Assembly: GCA_006226375.1 (NCBI GenBank)
Contig: SBHC01000017.1
Location: forward strand, 1-64,000
Source: Deltaproteobacteria bacterium
GTDB lineage: Bacteria; Myxococcota_C; UBA6777
Reading direction: 5' to 3'
Length of the DNA: 64,000 bases
Shown here: positions 6,616 to 17,000 of the stretch, one piece after another
Layout: each line of letters begins with the position of its first letter
Numbering within the stretch: position 1 is the stretch's first letter
Notes under the pieces: generated by a model
The model's input: only the letters and a program-made list of their open reading frames with translations
Told to the model about the DNA's origin: nothing
The model's database searches: none
Position numbers and translations under genes: made by a program

Positions 6616-9507
6616 ATGCGTATTCTTGTGTTTCTGGCGTTCTTGTTTTCTGGGTTCACCGGGTTGGTGCTGGAAAACCTCTGGATGCGATTGCTGGTTC
6701 AGGTGTTCGGTGGGACAACCCTTGCGATTGTGACCATCTTGACCGCGTACATGGGTGGCCTGGCGCTGGGTAGCTACCTTGCTGGTAAGATTGTGGCCCG
6801 GATCCGCCGACCTTTGGTTTGGTACGGCGTCTTGGAGCTATCGATCGCTGGCTACGCGTTGCTATTTCCTCTGATTCTTGAGTTTCTTCCAACCATGTAT
6901 CTGTGGTTGCCACAGACAGGCTCGTTCTACCTCACAGCCTTGTTGCGGTTCTTCCTCTGCCTGATCCTTTTGCTCGTACCTACCGCTTGCATGGGCGCGA
7001 CCTTGCCTGTGCTTAGCCTGTATCTAGCTCGCTCCCGTGAGCAGGTCGGCTTTGATGTAGGACTCCTTTACAGCATCAACACTTTTGGCGCCGTCGCTGG
7101 TGCCTTGGTCGGTGGCTTTGTTCTCCTTCCCTTGCTGGGCCACTCCAAGACTCTCTGGTTGGTGTGTGGCGGCTTAAGCTCCTTGGCTGTGTTGTTGGTC
7201 TTATTGGGCCGAAGCTATACGGTTGAGCCATCTGTTGAAACGAACGATGAACCTGCTTCTTCGGAAGATAAGGATGCGGCAGCGGAAGGTGACGACTCTT
7301 CCGAAAGCATGGGCGTGTTGGTCTGGTGCCTTGGGATTACTGGCGGTCTTGCGATGATCTGTCAGGTGCTTTGGTCCCGGGCGTTGACGATGGTGATTGG
7401 TTCGTCGACCTATGCGTTCTCGCTGATTCTGGGTATCTTTCTTTCGGGTCTGGCATCGGGGGCTTTGTGGGGAGCGTGGGTTTCCAAGACGCGCGAGAAC
7501 ATCCGGACGTTATGGTCATGGCTGTTGGTGTTTACGGCAGTGACCATCGGCGTGGGTTCGTTGGTCCTGGGCTGGTTACCTGAGTGGTTTGGTTCCTGGC
7601 TGTTCTCTATGAGCAAGGAGAGCCGCGCCAATCCATTGGGGATGTTCTCTCTTAAGGCGTTCATGGCTGCGATTCCTTTGATCGTTCCGACCTTTTTTAT
7701 GGGTGCGTTCTTTCCTTTGGCGATGGCGGAGTATGGACGTCGTCGTCGGGTGGTTGGTGAGAGCGTTGGGCAGCTTTACGCCGCGAGCACCCTGGGTTCG
7801 ATTGTGGGCTCAGGACTGGCGGGCTTTGCCGTGATTCCTCTGCTGGGTTTGCAAGGCGGACTTGCGCTGTGCGTCTGTCTGTACCTGCTGTGTGCCTGGA
7901 TGATTGGTTACCAGGGTGAGGTTCGTCAGCACGTTGTGCTGGGCGGAATCGCTGTGGCCGGGAGTCTGATGGTGTGGTTGTCGCCAGGTTGGCAACCTGA
8001 GCGAATGAGCGCCGGATTCTTCCGGGTGGCTCTGACCGAGACGCATAACTTCCAGCAAATTATTAAGCCGGGCAAGCTTCTCTACTACAAAGAGGGGATG
8101 AGCGCGACGATTACGGTCCAACAAGCCGGTCGTCAGAGGTTTATGAAGATTAACGGGAAAATCGACGCGTCCAACATTGGCGACAGCGACACCCAGATGG
8201 GGCTGGCCGGTGTTCCGCTGATGGTCCATCCCAACCCGAAAGACATCATGGTGATTGGTTGGGGTTCTGGAATGACATCTGGGGCTGCGCTGCGTTTCCC
8301 GGTCCGGCGTGTGGACGCGATTGAGCTGGAGCCTGCGGTGATTGAAGCGTCCAAATTCTTCGAACCCTGGAACTTAAACCCGATGAAGGACAAGCGTCTG
8401 CATCTGATCTACAACGACGCGCTTAATCACATGGCCGTTGTTCCTCAGATGTACGACGTGATCATCTCCCAGCCTTCCAATCCCTGGTTGAGCGGTGTGG
8501 CCAACCTGTTCACTGTGGAGTTCTTTCAACTCACTGCCCAGAAGCTTCGCAAAAATGGCATCCTTTGCCAGTGGCTTCCCATTTACGAGCTATCCTTCAC
8601 CAACATCTTTTCGATCTTGCGGTCGGTGCATCATGTGTATCCCCACTTTCTTTTGGTCGAGACCTCACAGTACAGCTCCAACGTCCTGATTCTCGCGTCG
8701 CGACAGCCGCTGCAATTCCACACGGAACGAATCAAGCGTGTGCTTAAGCTTCCTCAGATGCGTCCTGTGCTGCAGGGAATGAAAGTTCGCGACGTACACG
8801 ACCTGTTGCTGCGGTATGTGGCGGATGAATCGATTTTGTCCCGGCTGTTGAAGAAGTGGCCCGCGCCGCTCAACACACACGAGCACAACCGTTTGGAGTT
8901 TACGAGTCCTTTTGACCTGATCGCGATGCCAACCACCAAGCAAGACATGGTGGAGTTTCGGGCGATGGTCACCCGTTGGGGCCAGGACATCACCAAGCAT
9001 CTTCGCCTAGGCAAAAAGAAGCCAAGCTACAAGGTTGAAGGCGACTTCTGGTATGCTTTCATCCAACGCTCCCTGTATTACGGGATGTTTACTACGGCAC
9101 AGCGTCACCTGGACCGACTTGCAGCAGCACAACCCAAGTACAAGAAGCTGCCTGCGCTTCGTAACTTGTGGGAGCATCTCACTGGAAAGAGCGCTGTTCC
9201 TATGGCTCCGCAACCTCCTACAGCTTTGAAGCTTCCCGATGGTCAGAAACCCTCAGCAGAGCAAATTAAGGCGCAGCATCGCAAGCTTCAGCAACACAAG
9301 TTTTTGATGACAGCACGGGCAGCTTACAAAGCCAATGCGTTGCAAGGCTGCTTGCGAACAATTCTTCCTGTAACAAGGAGGTCTTCGTTTGAGAAGCACA
9401 TTCATTCGCAGGTCTGGTTCTTTTTGGGACGCTGCTTTGCGCGAATCAAGAAGTATCCTGATGCGCTCTATTCGTTCGCTCAATACCAAAAGCTCATGAA
9501 ACCCTAA
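6616..9507 (+). CDS. Membrane-bound spermidine-synthase-like (MFS-SpeE fusion) protein
   Basis: 963 residues from the ATG at 6616. The frame also contains an earlier start at 6541, but residues from 6616 (MRILVFLAFLFSGFTGLVLE) match the family's usual N-terminus. An N-terminal membrane domain has 12 or so helices with repeated family motifs (GAVAGAL.GGF.LLP..G and ASTLGSIVGSGLAGF). A spermidine-synthase-type Rossmann domain follows (about residues 545-720: VIGWGSGMTSGAAL, D.IELEP.V, YDVIISQPSNPW). Then comes a helical, possibly TPR-like C-terminus. The aminopropyltransferase catalytic Asp motif is replaced by SQPSNPW, as in other long fusion members whose substrate is unknown. Its last 14 bases overlap the convergent protease gene. 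Confidence 0.88.
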   Translation: MRILVFLAFLFSGFTGLVLENLWMRLLVQVFGGTTLAIVTILTAYMGGLALGSYLAGKIVARIRRPLVWYGVLELSIAGYALLFPLILEFLPTMYLWLPQTGSFYLTALLRFFLCLILLLVPTACMGATLPVLSLYLARSREQVGFDVGLLYSINTFGAVAGALVGGFVLLPLLGHSKTLWLVCGGLSSLAVLLVLLGRSYTVEPSVETNDEPASSEDKDAAAEGDDSSESMGVLVWCLGITGGLAMICQVLWSRALTMVIGSSTYAFSLILGIFLSGLASGALWGAWVSKTRENIRTLWSWLLVFTAVTIGVGSLVLGWLPEWFGSWLFSMSKESRANPLGMFSLKAFMAAIPLIVPTFFMGAFFPLAMAEYGRRRRVVGESVGQLYAASTLGSIVGSGLAGFAVIPLLGLQGGLALCVCLYLLCAWMIGYQGEVRQHVVLGGIAVAGSLMVWLSPGWQPERMSAGFFRVALTETHNFQQIIKPGKLLYYKEGMSATITVQQAGRQRFMKINGKIDASNIGDSDTQMGLAGVPLMVHPNPKDIMVIGWGSGMTSGAALRFPVRRVDAIELEPAVIEASKFFEPWNLNPMKDKRLHLIYNDALNHMAVVPQMYDVIISQPSNPWLSGVANLFTVEFFQLTAQKLRKNGILCQWLPIYELSFTNIFSILRSVHHVYPHFLLVETSQYSSNVLILASRQPLQFHTERIKRVLKLPQMRPVLQGMKVRDVHDLLLRYVADESILSRLLKKWPAPLNTHEHNRLEFTSPFDLIAMPTTKQDMVEFRAMVTRWGQDITKHLRLGKKKPSYKVEGDFWYAFIQRSLYYGMFTTAQRHLDRLAAAQPKYKKLPALRNLWEHLTGKSAVPMAPQPPTALKLPDGQKPSAEQIKAQHRKLQQHKFLMTARAAYKANALQGCLRTILPVTRRSSFEKHIHSQVWFFLGRCFARIKKYPDALYSFAQYQKLMKP

Positions 9508-12076
9508 ATTGTGCGGGGAAACGTCGGGCTATCACCCATAACAAAGCAAGCAAGGCGAAGACCAGCAGATTCCCTTCTGGTGGGTTCGATGCTACACAGC
9601 CGCACGCTTGTTGAGGTGGAGCTTCTGCGCTTGTTGAGTCCTTCAAACGCTCCGAGACATTGGAGGGCTCCGGTGGGTTGACTGCCTCGTTATTGTCCAG
9701 AGTTGGTTCTCTGTCTTCCGGGTTGGTGGAGGCATCTGAACGTTCGGGTTCTTGCTCCTGTTCATCGAGGGTTTCAACGTTGGCTTCCTGATTGGGGGAA
9801 GGGTTGGCGCGGGTTGGGTCGAAGCGACAGGTGCCTTGGTCGCAAATGTGTTCAGCAGGACAGTCCAGCGACAGGCGGCACGTGGATGACGTGCTGCGGT
9901 CGCAGAAACCCACGAGGCTTTGGCCTGTGTCGCCGACGAGGATACAGTCATTGTTGTCGGGGCATTGAAGGCTCGACTGGCACATGCAAAGGCCTTTGTC
10001 TTGTGTTTCGAGGGTGCATTGTCCGCCCAGTCCACAAATTGAGGAAGAGGTGCAGGTTTCGTAGCATACGGCGGGTCTATCGGGAGAAAACCGACGACAT
10101 TCCAGTTGAGGGCCACATCGCATCGTAAAGGAGCAGGTCGCAAACGCAGGGCGGTCTCCTTGTTTGGGTCCACAAAGCCATCCATACGGAGCGTTGGCCT
10201 GACATTCTTGGCCTGGAGGACACATGCCCTTGGGAGCGTTCGTGGGGACGCATACTCCGTCGCCAAACGCGCCAAGGACGCTGGTGTCGCAGGTCGTTCC
10301 TTGTGAGCATTCGCTGTTGGTGCGGCACACACAAGCCGTGATGGTGGGCGCGATTTGCAAACATCGACCTGTTGGACAGGAGCCGGAACACCGGCGCAAG
10401 CAGACGTTTTGCTCTCCTGGAACAGTCACGCAGCTAAGTCCTGTGTCACATTGTCCCTGGTTGCAGGGGCTGCCTTCTTGTCCAAGAGGTGGGCCACAAC
10501 GTTGGATGCAGCGACTTCCCCATTCGCTGGGGATGCAAGCCAGTTGGTTGGAGGAACAGGGTGTCTCTTTGTTGCAAAAGTCGCCGACTGTTGGGCCTTT
10601 TGGCTTGTGGCATTGACCGTTCTGGCAAGTCATTCCGTTGGGGCAAGGTGCTTGCTCGTTGCAAAGAGGCTGGCATCCTTGTGAAAGGAGTGGAACACAT
10701 TGTCGAAGTCCTGGGGCGACAAGCTTGCACTCTGTGTCTTTCGGGCAGAGCTGGCCTTGGGTGCAGGCTTGCAGACAAACGCCGAGTGTGGACAAGCTGT
10801 TGAAGCACAAGTTTCCTTCGCCACACTGACGACTGGTGTAGCAAGGGTGGCAGTACTTCGGGTGTCGTGGGATCTCTTTGCGTGTACAGGTTCCCTGTTC
10901 GCAAACGCCGTCAAGTCCGCACTCTGCGTTGTTAGAGCAGGATACCGGAGGACACGTGTCAGCTTGTGGGACGCAGCGGTTGTTTCCCTCTTGAACGTTG
11001 GCTTGTTCGGTGTCGCAATAGCTTCCAGAGGGGCAGCATCCTTGTGGGTTGCAGGGCTGAATGCAGCGGTAGCCATCGGGAAATCGTTGGCAGACACCCG
11101 TGCCACAGTCTGTGTCTTTGCTGCAGGGCTTGCATGTGGTGGAAGCTGCTGCAACCGGCGAGAATTGGCATAGGTTGTTACCGTTCGTAGGACAGCTTCC
11201 ACAGGATGTACATTCCTTGCTGTCTTGGCAGGAGAGCTGGCCTTGGTTGTACTTCATCAGGTAGGGGAAGAGGAAGTCGAGGTGGGCGTCTACCCGTGTG
11301 GCGATGCTTCCACCGTCACAATAGGTGCGGTTGGGGACAGGAGACACAGTCGCTTTGTAAGGAGCCGAGATGACGCCAATGACTTGCAGTCGCCCCAACG
11401 CCCGGTACAAGACAGGACCTCCAGAGTCTCCATGGCAGGCGCTTTGTTTGCCTTGCGTATCCTGCTGAATGAAGACCTTGGCGTTGATTTCTGTGATCGG
11501 GATGGACGCGCTGTGCTTGTTGTCGGTGGCCTGAAACGTGGGGCGAGTCTGGATTAATCCATATCCCATGACCAGAGCGTTGGTTCCTTTCCAGCTGGCT
11601 TGCATGGGAGCGCGAAGCATCGGAAGTGGAGTTATGCTGGTCACAGGTTGGGCCAACACCAACAAGCCCAAGTCTACGTCCGGCAACGTTTGTCCTGCTG
11701 CGTACAAGGGATGGACAACGATACGCTGGATCGCATGGTATTGTTTCTGGACGGTGTTGTTGGGGCCCGGAACATCCGTACGAAACGAGAGCTTGGAGGC
11801 TTCCACTTGCTCTGCGGCTTGGGCGCAGTGCGCCGCTGTCAGTACCAGGCGAGGCGCAATTAAGGTTCCTGTACAAAAGAGGGTGGTTTGTGATGCAACG
11901 AGGGCTCCAACAGCAGGGTGCTGGTTGTCTGGAGTTCCTGCAACAACCGGAGCTTGCGTTGTAGAGTAAGGAGTTGTGGGGGACTGGCATTGGGAGGCGA
12001 CAACGAACAGAAGACTGAGGGTGCTCCATCGCAAAAGGGAGAGGGACCGGGTGGAGATGGAGCGTGGAGAAATCAT
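9494..12076 (-). CDS. Trypsin-family protease with Cys-rich array and MYXO-CTERM-like anchor
   Basis: 860 residues. Residues 1-30 are a Sec signal; the cysteine after VASQ is not a standard lipobox. Residues about 44-275 form a chymotrypsin-fold S1 protease with LTAAHC (His), DVDLGLLVLA (Asp) and HGDSGGPV (Ser). About 480 residues of tandem Cys clusters follow, of the 'C....C..G..C..G.C' type with many DC, QC and GxC pairs. Then comes an acidic Asn/Glu/Pro-rich stretch. The last 35 residues are ACGCVASNPPEG, a hydrophobic helix and ARR, which fits MYXO-CTERM-like sorting signals processed by myxosortase. It is inferred to be a surface-anchored protease. Type II export is plausible, given the gsp operon, because MYXO-CTERM proteins are thought to use it. 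Confidence 0.85.
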   Translation of the reverse strand: MISPRSISTRSLSLLRWSTLSLLFVVASQCQSPTTPYSTTQAPVVAGTPDNQHPAVGALVASQTTLFCTGTLIAPRLVLTAAHCAQAAEQVEASKLSFRTDVPGPNNTVQKQYHAIQRIVVHPLYAAGQTLPDVDLGLLVLAQPVTSITPLPMLRAPMQASWKGTNALVMGYGLIQTRPTFQATDNKHSASIPITEINAKVFIQQDTQGKQSACHGDSGGPVLYRALGRLQVIGVISAPYKATVSPVPNRTYCDGGSIATRVDAHLDFLFPYLMKYNQGQLSCQDSKECTSCGSCPTNGNNLCQFSPVAAASTTCKPCSKDTDCGTGVCQRFPDGYRCIQPCNPQGCCPSGSYCDTEQANVQEGNNRCVPQADTCPPVSCSNNAECGLDGVCEQGTCTRKEIPRHPKYCHPCYTSRQCGEGNLCFNSLSTLGVCLQACTQGQLCPKDTECKLVAPGLRQCVPLLSQGCQPLCNEQAPCPNGMTCQNGQCHKPKGPTVGDFCNKETPCSSNQLACIPSEWGSRCIQRCGPPLGQEGSPCNQGQCDTGLSCVTVPGEQNVCLRRCSGSCPTGRCLQIAPTITACVCRTNSECSQGTTCDTSVLGAFGDGVCVPTNAPKGMCPPGQECQANAPYGWLCGPKQGDRPAFATCSFTMRCGPQLECRRFSPDRPAVCYETCTSSSICGLGGQCTLETQDKGLCMCQSSLQCPDNNDCILVGDTGQSLVGFCDRSTSSTCRLSLDCPAEHICDQGTCRFDPTRANPSPNQEANVETLDEQEQEPERSDASTNPEDREPTLDNNEAVNPPEPSNVSERLKDSTSAEAPPQQACGCVASNPPEGNLLVFALLALLWVIARRFPAQFRVS

Positions 12077-12237
12077 CCGGTTGTTCTCACAGCAAAGGTC
12101 GCTTGGTTTCTTGCTTGGTATCGGCTACACGGGCAAGTCGATGTCTCATGGTTTCGTGTCTCTTGGTATCCAGAGCTGAGACCCACTCCTCATCAACGAT
12201 CGCTCCTGCCATGTAAGTTTGTCGATGGGAGGGCGGA

Positions 12238-13137
12238 TTATTCTTCCGAAAGGAACTGAAGAATACGTCGGTTGACGGCTTCCGCTTGACCCACAATCAA
12301 GTCGTGGCTGGCCGGGGAGATAAGCTCGGTTTCAATGTGAGGGACGAGCCGCTCAGCCCGTTCGATGGCTTTGTTGGCGTCGTAGATCTTTTCCTGGTCA
12401 CCCAACAACAGCAGCAGCGGGACTTCAATGCTCTGAAGCTGCTCATCGGTCATGATCGAGGGGGGGATGAAGCCCTGGCTGCGGAAGTGACGACGTCCTC
12501 GCCAGGCCTGCTCAATTAAGGCTTCCATCGTGGCACGGTAGTCGGGGTCTTCCATGAATGCAGGGATGGCTGACCAAGTATAGAGCGTTTCGGTGTAGCG
12601 CCGGACGGGGAGCAACATCCGGATCGCACGCCACAAAAATGCCCAGCTGAGCTTTTGAAAGGTTGCAGCCGGTGAGATCAAGGCTGCTTTCTTGACCACT
12701 CCTGGGCAGCGCAGAGCGAGGTTACTTGTGATCCAGCCCCCGTACGACATGGCAACAAAGCTGGCCTGCTCTACGCAGAGGGCTTCCATCACTTCCAGAA
12801 TCCACTCCAGGTAACCTTCGATATCCTTGATCTTTTCGACCATCACGCTCTTTCCGAAGTCGCCGATGGTGTCGATCGCATAGACACAGTAATCCTGGCA
12901 GAAAGCACCCACATTGCGTGCCCAAAGACCTGAAGTCGCCTGGCCTCCGTGAAGAAGAATCAGAGGAGGCGCAGTCGCTGGACCACAAATGTTGATGTGC
13001 GTGGTGCCAAAGCGAGTCTCAACGGTCTGGGATGAGTACGTGACAGGCGCTAACGCGATGAGAGCGTCATACGCTTCGAGGTACGCCTGCTTCGAGTCTT
13101 CCGAGCGAAAAGGATAGTAGGAAGGTTGGGTTTGCAT
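12238..13137 (-). CDS. Alpha/beta hydrolase
   Basis: 299 residues, cytoplasmic (no signal). It has the alpha/beta-hydrolase order: oxyanion motif LILLHGG near residue 60, nucleophile elbow AMSYGG with Ser131, an acid within LLLLLGDQEKIYD (about 243-253) and the general-base His278 in SPASHDLIVG. The insert 150-215 with Trp and Arg residues (AFLWRAIRMLLPVRRY) would form the lid. The substrate is unknown. No strong ribosome site is visible, so the start is by homology of length only. It lies downstream of the coiled-coil gene at 13158 on the same strand, with a 20-nt gap. Confidence 0.85.
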   Translation of the reverse strand: MQTQPSYYPFRSEDSKQAYLEAYDALIALAPVTYSSQTVETRFGTTHINICGPATAPPLILLHGGQATSGLWARNVGAFCQDYCVYAIDTIGDFGKSVMVEKIKDIEGYLEWILEVMEALCVEQASFVAMSYGGWITSNLALRCPGVVKKAALISPAATFQKLSWAFLWRAIRMLLPVRRYTETLYTWSAIPAFMEDPDYRATMEALIEQAWRGRRHFRSQGFIPPSIMTDEQLQSIEVPLLLLLGDQEKIYDANKAIERAERLVPHIETELISPASHDLIVGQAEAVNRRILQFLSEE

Positions 13138-13157
13138 GGCAGATGGGCTTGCCTTTC

Positions 13158-13844
13158 TTAGTTGGTGAGCTTCACAGCTTTGACTTCGTCTCGATACTTC
13201 TCTAGTTGCTTTCGGGTTTCCTGGATGCTACGAGCTGTGGGTGCAAGGCTCAAGACCATGGCTTGTTGCTGCAACTCGCGCAGAGCGAGTTGGTACTTGC
13301 CGATTTGGGTCCTGGCTGTGACAGGTTGGCGGTAGGCTTTCATCATCTTCGTGGTGATCTCCTTCATCTCCTTGCGGAGGCGCTGTCGTTCTTTCTTGAT
13401 CACTTCTTTGCTGTCACCTTTGGGGAACCATTTGGTCTTGCATTGAGTGTAGTAGGCTTCCCAGTGGTCGATGATGCTGAGCGCCAAGGCGAGCTCTTGT
13501 AGGGTTGTTTCTTTGTTGGCATCAAAACGCTTTTTCAGAGAAGTTTCAAGCTTGAGCAGCTCGGCGAGAGCCAACTCAGCCTTCTTCTTGGCCTTCTTCT
13601 TGTGCTTTTTGACAAGGCCTTCCAACCACGACTTTTGTCGCCCCAATTGTTTGTATCGATTGGTGAGTTGTTTGAACTGACCGTAGGCCATGGTGGCATG
13701 AATTTGGTTCGTCAGGATTCGACTACCGGCCATCAAGGCCTTCTGGCGACGACAGTCTTGGGCCGAAGCCTTCGGGACACAAAACGCAAAACACAGGATC
13801 GACAAGAGTAAGCTTGGAGTTCTGAAAGAAGTAGTCATGGGCAT
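13158..13844 (-). CDS. Secreted coiled-coil protein of unknown function
   Basis: 228 residues. GAGGA lies about 6 nt before the ATG at 13844. It has a clear signal peptide (hydrophobic 11-25, cleavage after KASA near residue 28). The rest is almost entirely charged helix with heptad-like spacing: many Lys, Glu, Gln and Leu, including KKHKKKAKKKAELALAELL. It has two cysteines in the mature part (DC near 31 and QCK near 133). No domain is recognised. A periplasmic coiled-coil scaffold is possible. Probably co-transcribed with the hydrolase at 12238. Confidence 0.7.
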   Translation of the reverse strand: MPMTTSFRTPSLLLSILCFAFCVPKASAQDCRRQKALMAGSRILTNQIHATMAYGQFKQLTNRYKQLGRQKSWLEGLVKKHKKKAKKKAELALAELLKLETSLKKRFDANKETTLQELALALSIIDHWEAYYTQCKTKWFPKGDSKEVIKKERQRLRKEMKEITTKMMKAYRQPVTARTQIGKYQLALRELQQQAMVLSLAPTARSIQETRKQLEKYRDEVKAVKLTN

Positions 13845-14068
13845 GGTTTTTCCTCGCTGAAGAGTGTTTCCAAATCAGGGTTTGTTCTTAGCTTGTCCTG
13901 TCCAAGATTGCAACCAAGATGGGCTGGAGAGAAGGGGCTTCTTTCTTTTGACTTGGGGTGATTTTCTGCCTTGTGCTTGCTCTGGAGTTGACGTACTGTT
14001 CCCAACGAATTTGTAAGACTCATTGGATTCCATCGTGGGATGGTTTTTGGAGAAGGAGTGGCTGTACA

Positions 14069-17000
14069 ATGCAGGTAAATGTCCGGCAACAGAGCCCGCA
14101 AAGGCGGGGTGTTTCGTTTCGAAGGTCTGGCAAGCGAGCCTTGGGCTGGTCCATGATGTGGATGTTTGTCGTGGCTGTGGTGAATCTTGGGGCCGCCAAA
14201 CCCAAAGCTTCAAAACCTTGTCAATCTGTCAAAGGTCCTACTGTTCCTGGTTGCCCTGACCATGAACCCGGTGGCCACGAGCTGTATGGCCCGAAAGAGG
14301 GACACTCTCACGGTCACAACGAGGGAATGGGTCCAACTGCATCACAAGGTTCATCCACAGCAGCTCGGGCCATTCCTCCCACCAAGCGGAGCAAGGCCAG
14401 CAAGGGAAAGGAAGCCAAAGAGGCGCCTTACTCTTGGGTCACCTTTGAGACAACGCAGGGCACATGGATGCACCTCGACCTATCTCCGGATGGCAAGCAG
14501 ATTGTTTTTGACCTTCTCGGTGATTTGTACCTTCTGCCCATCACAGGCGGAAAGGCCAAACCTCTCACTGACGGGCAAGCGTATGACGTCCAGCCCAAGT
14601 GGTCGCCGGATGGTAAGTCCATTTTGTTTACGAGCGACCGAAGCGGTGGAAATGATACCTGGGCGCTGGATCTTAAGTCCGGGAAAATGCGCCAGTTGAC
14701 ACACACCAAGTGGATCTCGGCCAACAAGGCAGTGTGGTCGCCTGACGGTCAGTATGTGGTGCATCGCAAACGTATCACTGACCGACGAAGCATCGGTGTG
14801 GTCGAACTTTGGATGTACCATGTCTGGGGTGGACGTGGTGTGCAACTGACGTCTGGGAAGCGGATCGGCGACGCCAACGATCAGGCGTTCTCTCCTGATG
14901 GTCGGTACATTTACTTTGCCAGCCGTGGACGCCACCGTTACAACCGTAACCCTTACCAGGGAATCTGGAATGTCCAACGGCTTGACTTGCAGACTCGCAA
15001 AACACGGATGGTTACGCGGAATGCGTCTTGCCCGACACCATCTCCCGATGGCAAGACCTTGGCGATTGTTCGTCGCGTAGGCTCCAAAACCGCCATCTTG
15101 TTGCACAACCTCAAAACCGGGGAAGAGCGACTGCTGACCGACAACCTGGATCGCGACCAGCACGAAGGTTTCGCGATGAACGGAACCTATCCTTCGTTCC
15201 GTTGGACCTCCAATGGCTCTCACATTGTTTATGCAGCGCAAGGTCATTTTTGGAAAGTCTCGGTCACTTCGGGCAAACGGACACCCATTAAGTTCGTCGC
15301 CAAGGTTCGACAAAAGGTTACCGACGCGCTTCGAGTGACCACCCGAATCAACCAGTCGAAGTTCTCTCCCAAGATTCTGCGTTGGCCCTCGCTTCATCCC
15401 AGCGGCAAGTTTGTGGTTTGGAACGCTCTCGGCCAGATCTGGATTGCCTCCTGGCCCGGCGCAAAGAAACCCCGTCGTTTGTTGCCTGGAAAGGGTTTGC
15501 ACTACGCTCCGTCGTTCTCGGCTGATGGCAAATGGATAACGTATGTCACCTGGTCAGATCGTGGGCGTGGCCATGTTTGGATGCGGCCCTTCTCAGGGAA
15601 AGGTTCCGTTGGGAAAGCTCGTCGTGTCACCAAGTTGCGTGGCTATTACAACAACCCCTCGTTCTCTCGTGACAACAAGCATGTTGTGTTTACCCAGGCG
15701 AGCGGAACGGAGTCGCGCGGCTTACCCAACACTTACCAGCCCTGGCTCAAGATTGTGCATGCAGATCTCAGCACAGGGAAGCTCTCGGACGTAGTGACTG
15801 TTCGGAGTCGGGGTACTTTGAGCCGAATGCCTCATGCCCAGTTCTCCCGCGATGGCAAGAGAGTTTACTTCTCTCGTCGGTCGTACCAGCGTTACAAGAG
15901 CTACGAAACGCTCTGCTCCATTCGGTTGGATGGAACAGACGAGCAAAAGCACGTTAAGATCTACGCTGCCGAAGATATGATTGTGTCCCCTGATGAGAAG
16001 TGGTTCTTGTTCCGTCAGCTCCATCATGTGTATGCAGCGGTGCTACCGATGGGACAGCCCAAACCCTTGTCGCTTGGAGTTCCCAACGGCCGGACTGGTG
16101 GGAGTCGCTTGCCCACGATGCGTCTGTCGAAGGTGGGTGCTAGCTGGCCGCAGTGGGGACCCAACGGTCTTGTTACCTGGAACTTGGGTCAGGACTTCTA
16201 CACCTTGCCTTGGAAACAAGTGACCGATGAATTTGAGCGAAAGGCTCGCAATGCTTACTCCTCCAAAAAGGTGAACAAAGCGCTCGCGAAAGCCAAAGAC
16301 AAATCTTCGTCCAAACCTGCCAGCCGACCTGTGAGGAAAGCCAACGCAAAGAAGGCCAAAACCGCGAAGGTCGCGAAGAAAGGTGACGCAAAGAAAGCCA
16401 AAACAAAGAAGGCCAAAGCGAAGAAGAAGGCAAAGAAAAAGAAGTCGCGTTTGAAGCCCACCGAGACTAAGTTGGTGGTCGAAACTCCAGTTGCTGCGCC
16501 CCAAGGTTGTTACGCGCTAACAGGTATGCGGCTGATCACCATGCGTGGGAAGGAAGTCATCCCGCAAGGAACGATCGTCGTGAAAGGTGGAGCCATCGCG
16601 GCGATTGGTGCATCTGCCAAAGTAAAAGTTCCGTCGGATTGCAAAACCTTCGACATGAAGGGCAAGACCGCGCTTCCTGGCTTTGTCGATACACACGCTC
16701 ACCTGCACTACAAGACTTTGCCGATCTATGCGCAGAATCACTGGGAACACTACGTCAACCTTGCGTACGGTGTGACCACAGTGTTTGACCCGTCCGCGCC
16801 CACAGAGTTTGTGTTCGCCATTGGTGAGCGGATTCGTGCAGGTTTGACGGCTGGACCTCGGGTGTACTCCACAGGCTTTATTCTGTACGGAGCGGAAAAC
16901 TCCCACAAAGCGATTGTCCACAAGTTGGGTGACGCTCGCAACCACCTTAAGCGACTCAAACGTCTCGGTGCGCTCGGCGTGAAAAGCTACATGCAGCCGA

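Noticed and set aside
13988-14017. TTGACG with TGTAAG at 18-bp spacing before the propeller/amidohydrolase gene
   Set aside because: Partial match to a housekeeping promoter only; too weak to call in a mid-G+C genome without a mapped start.
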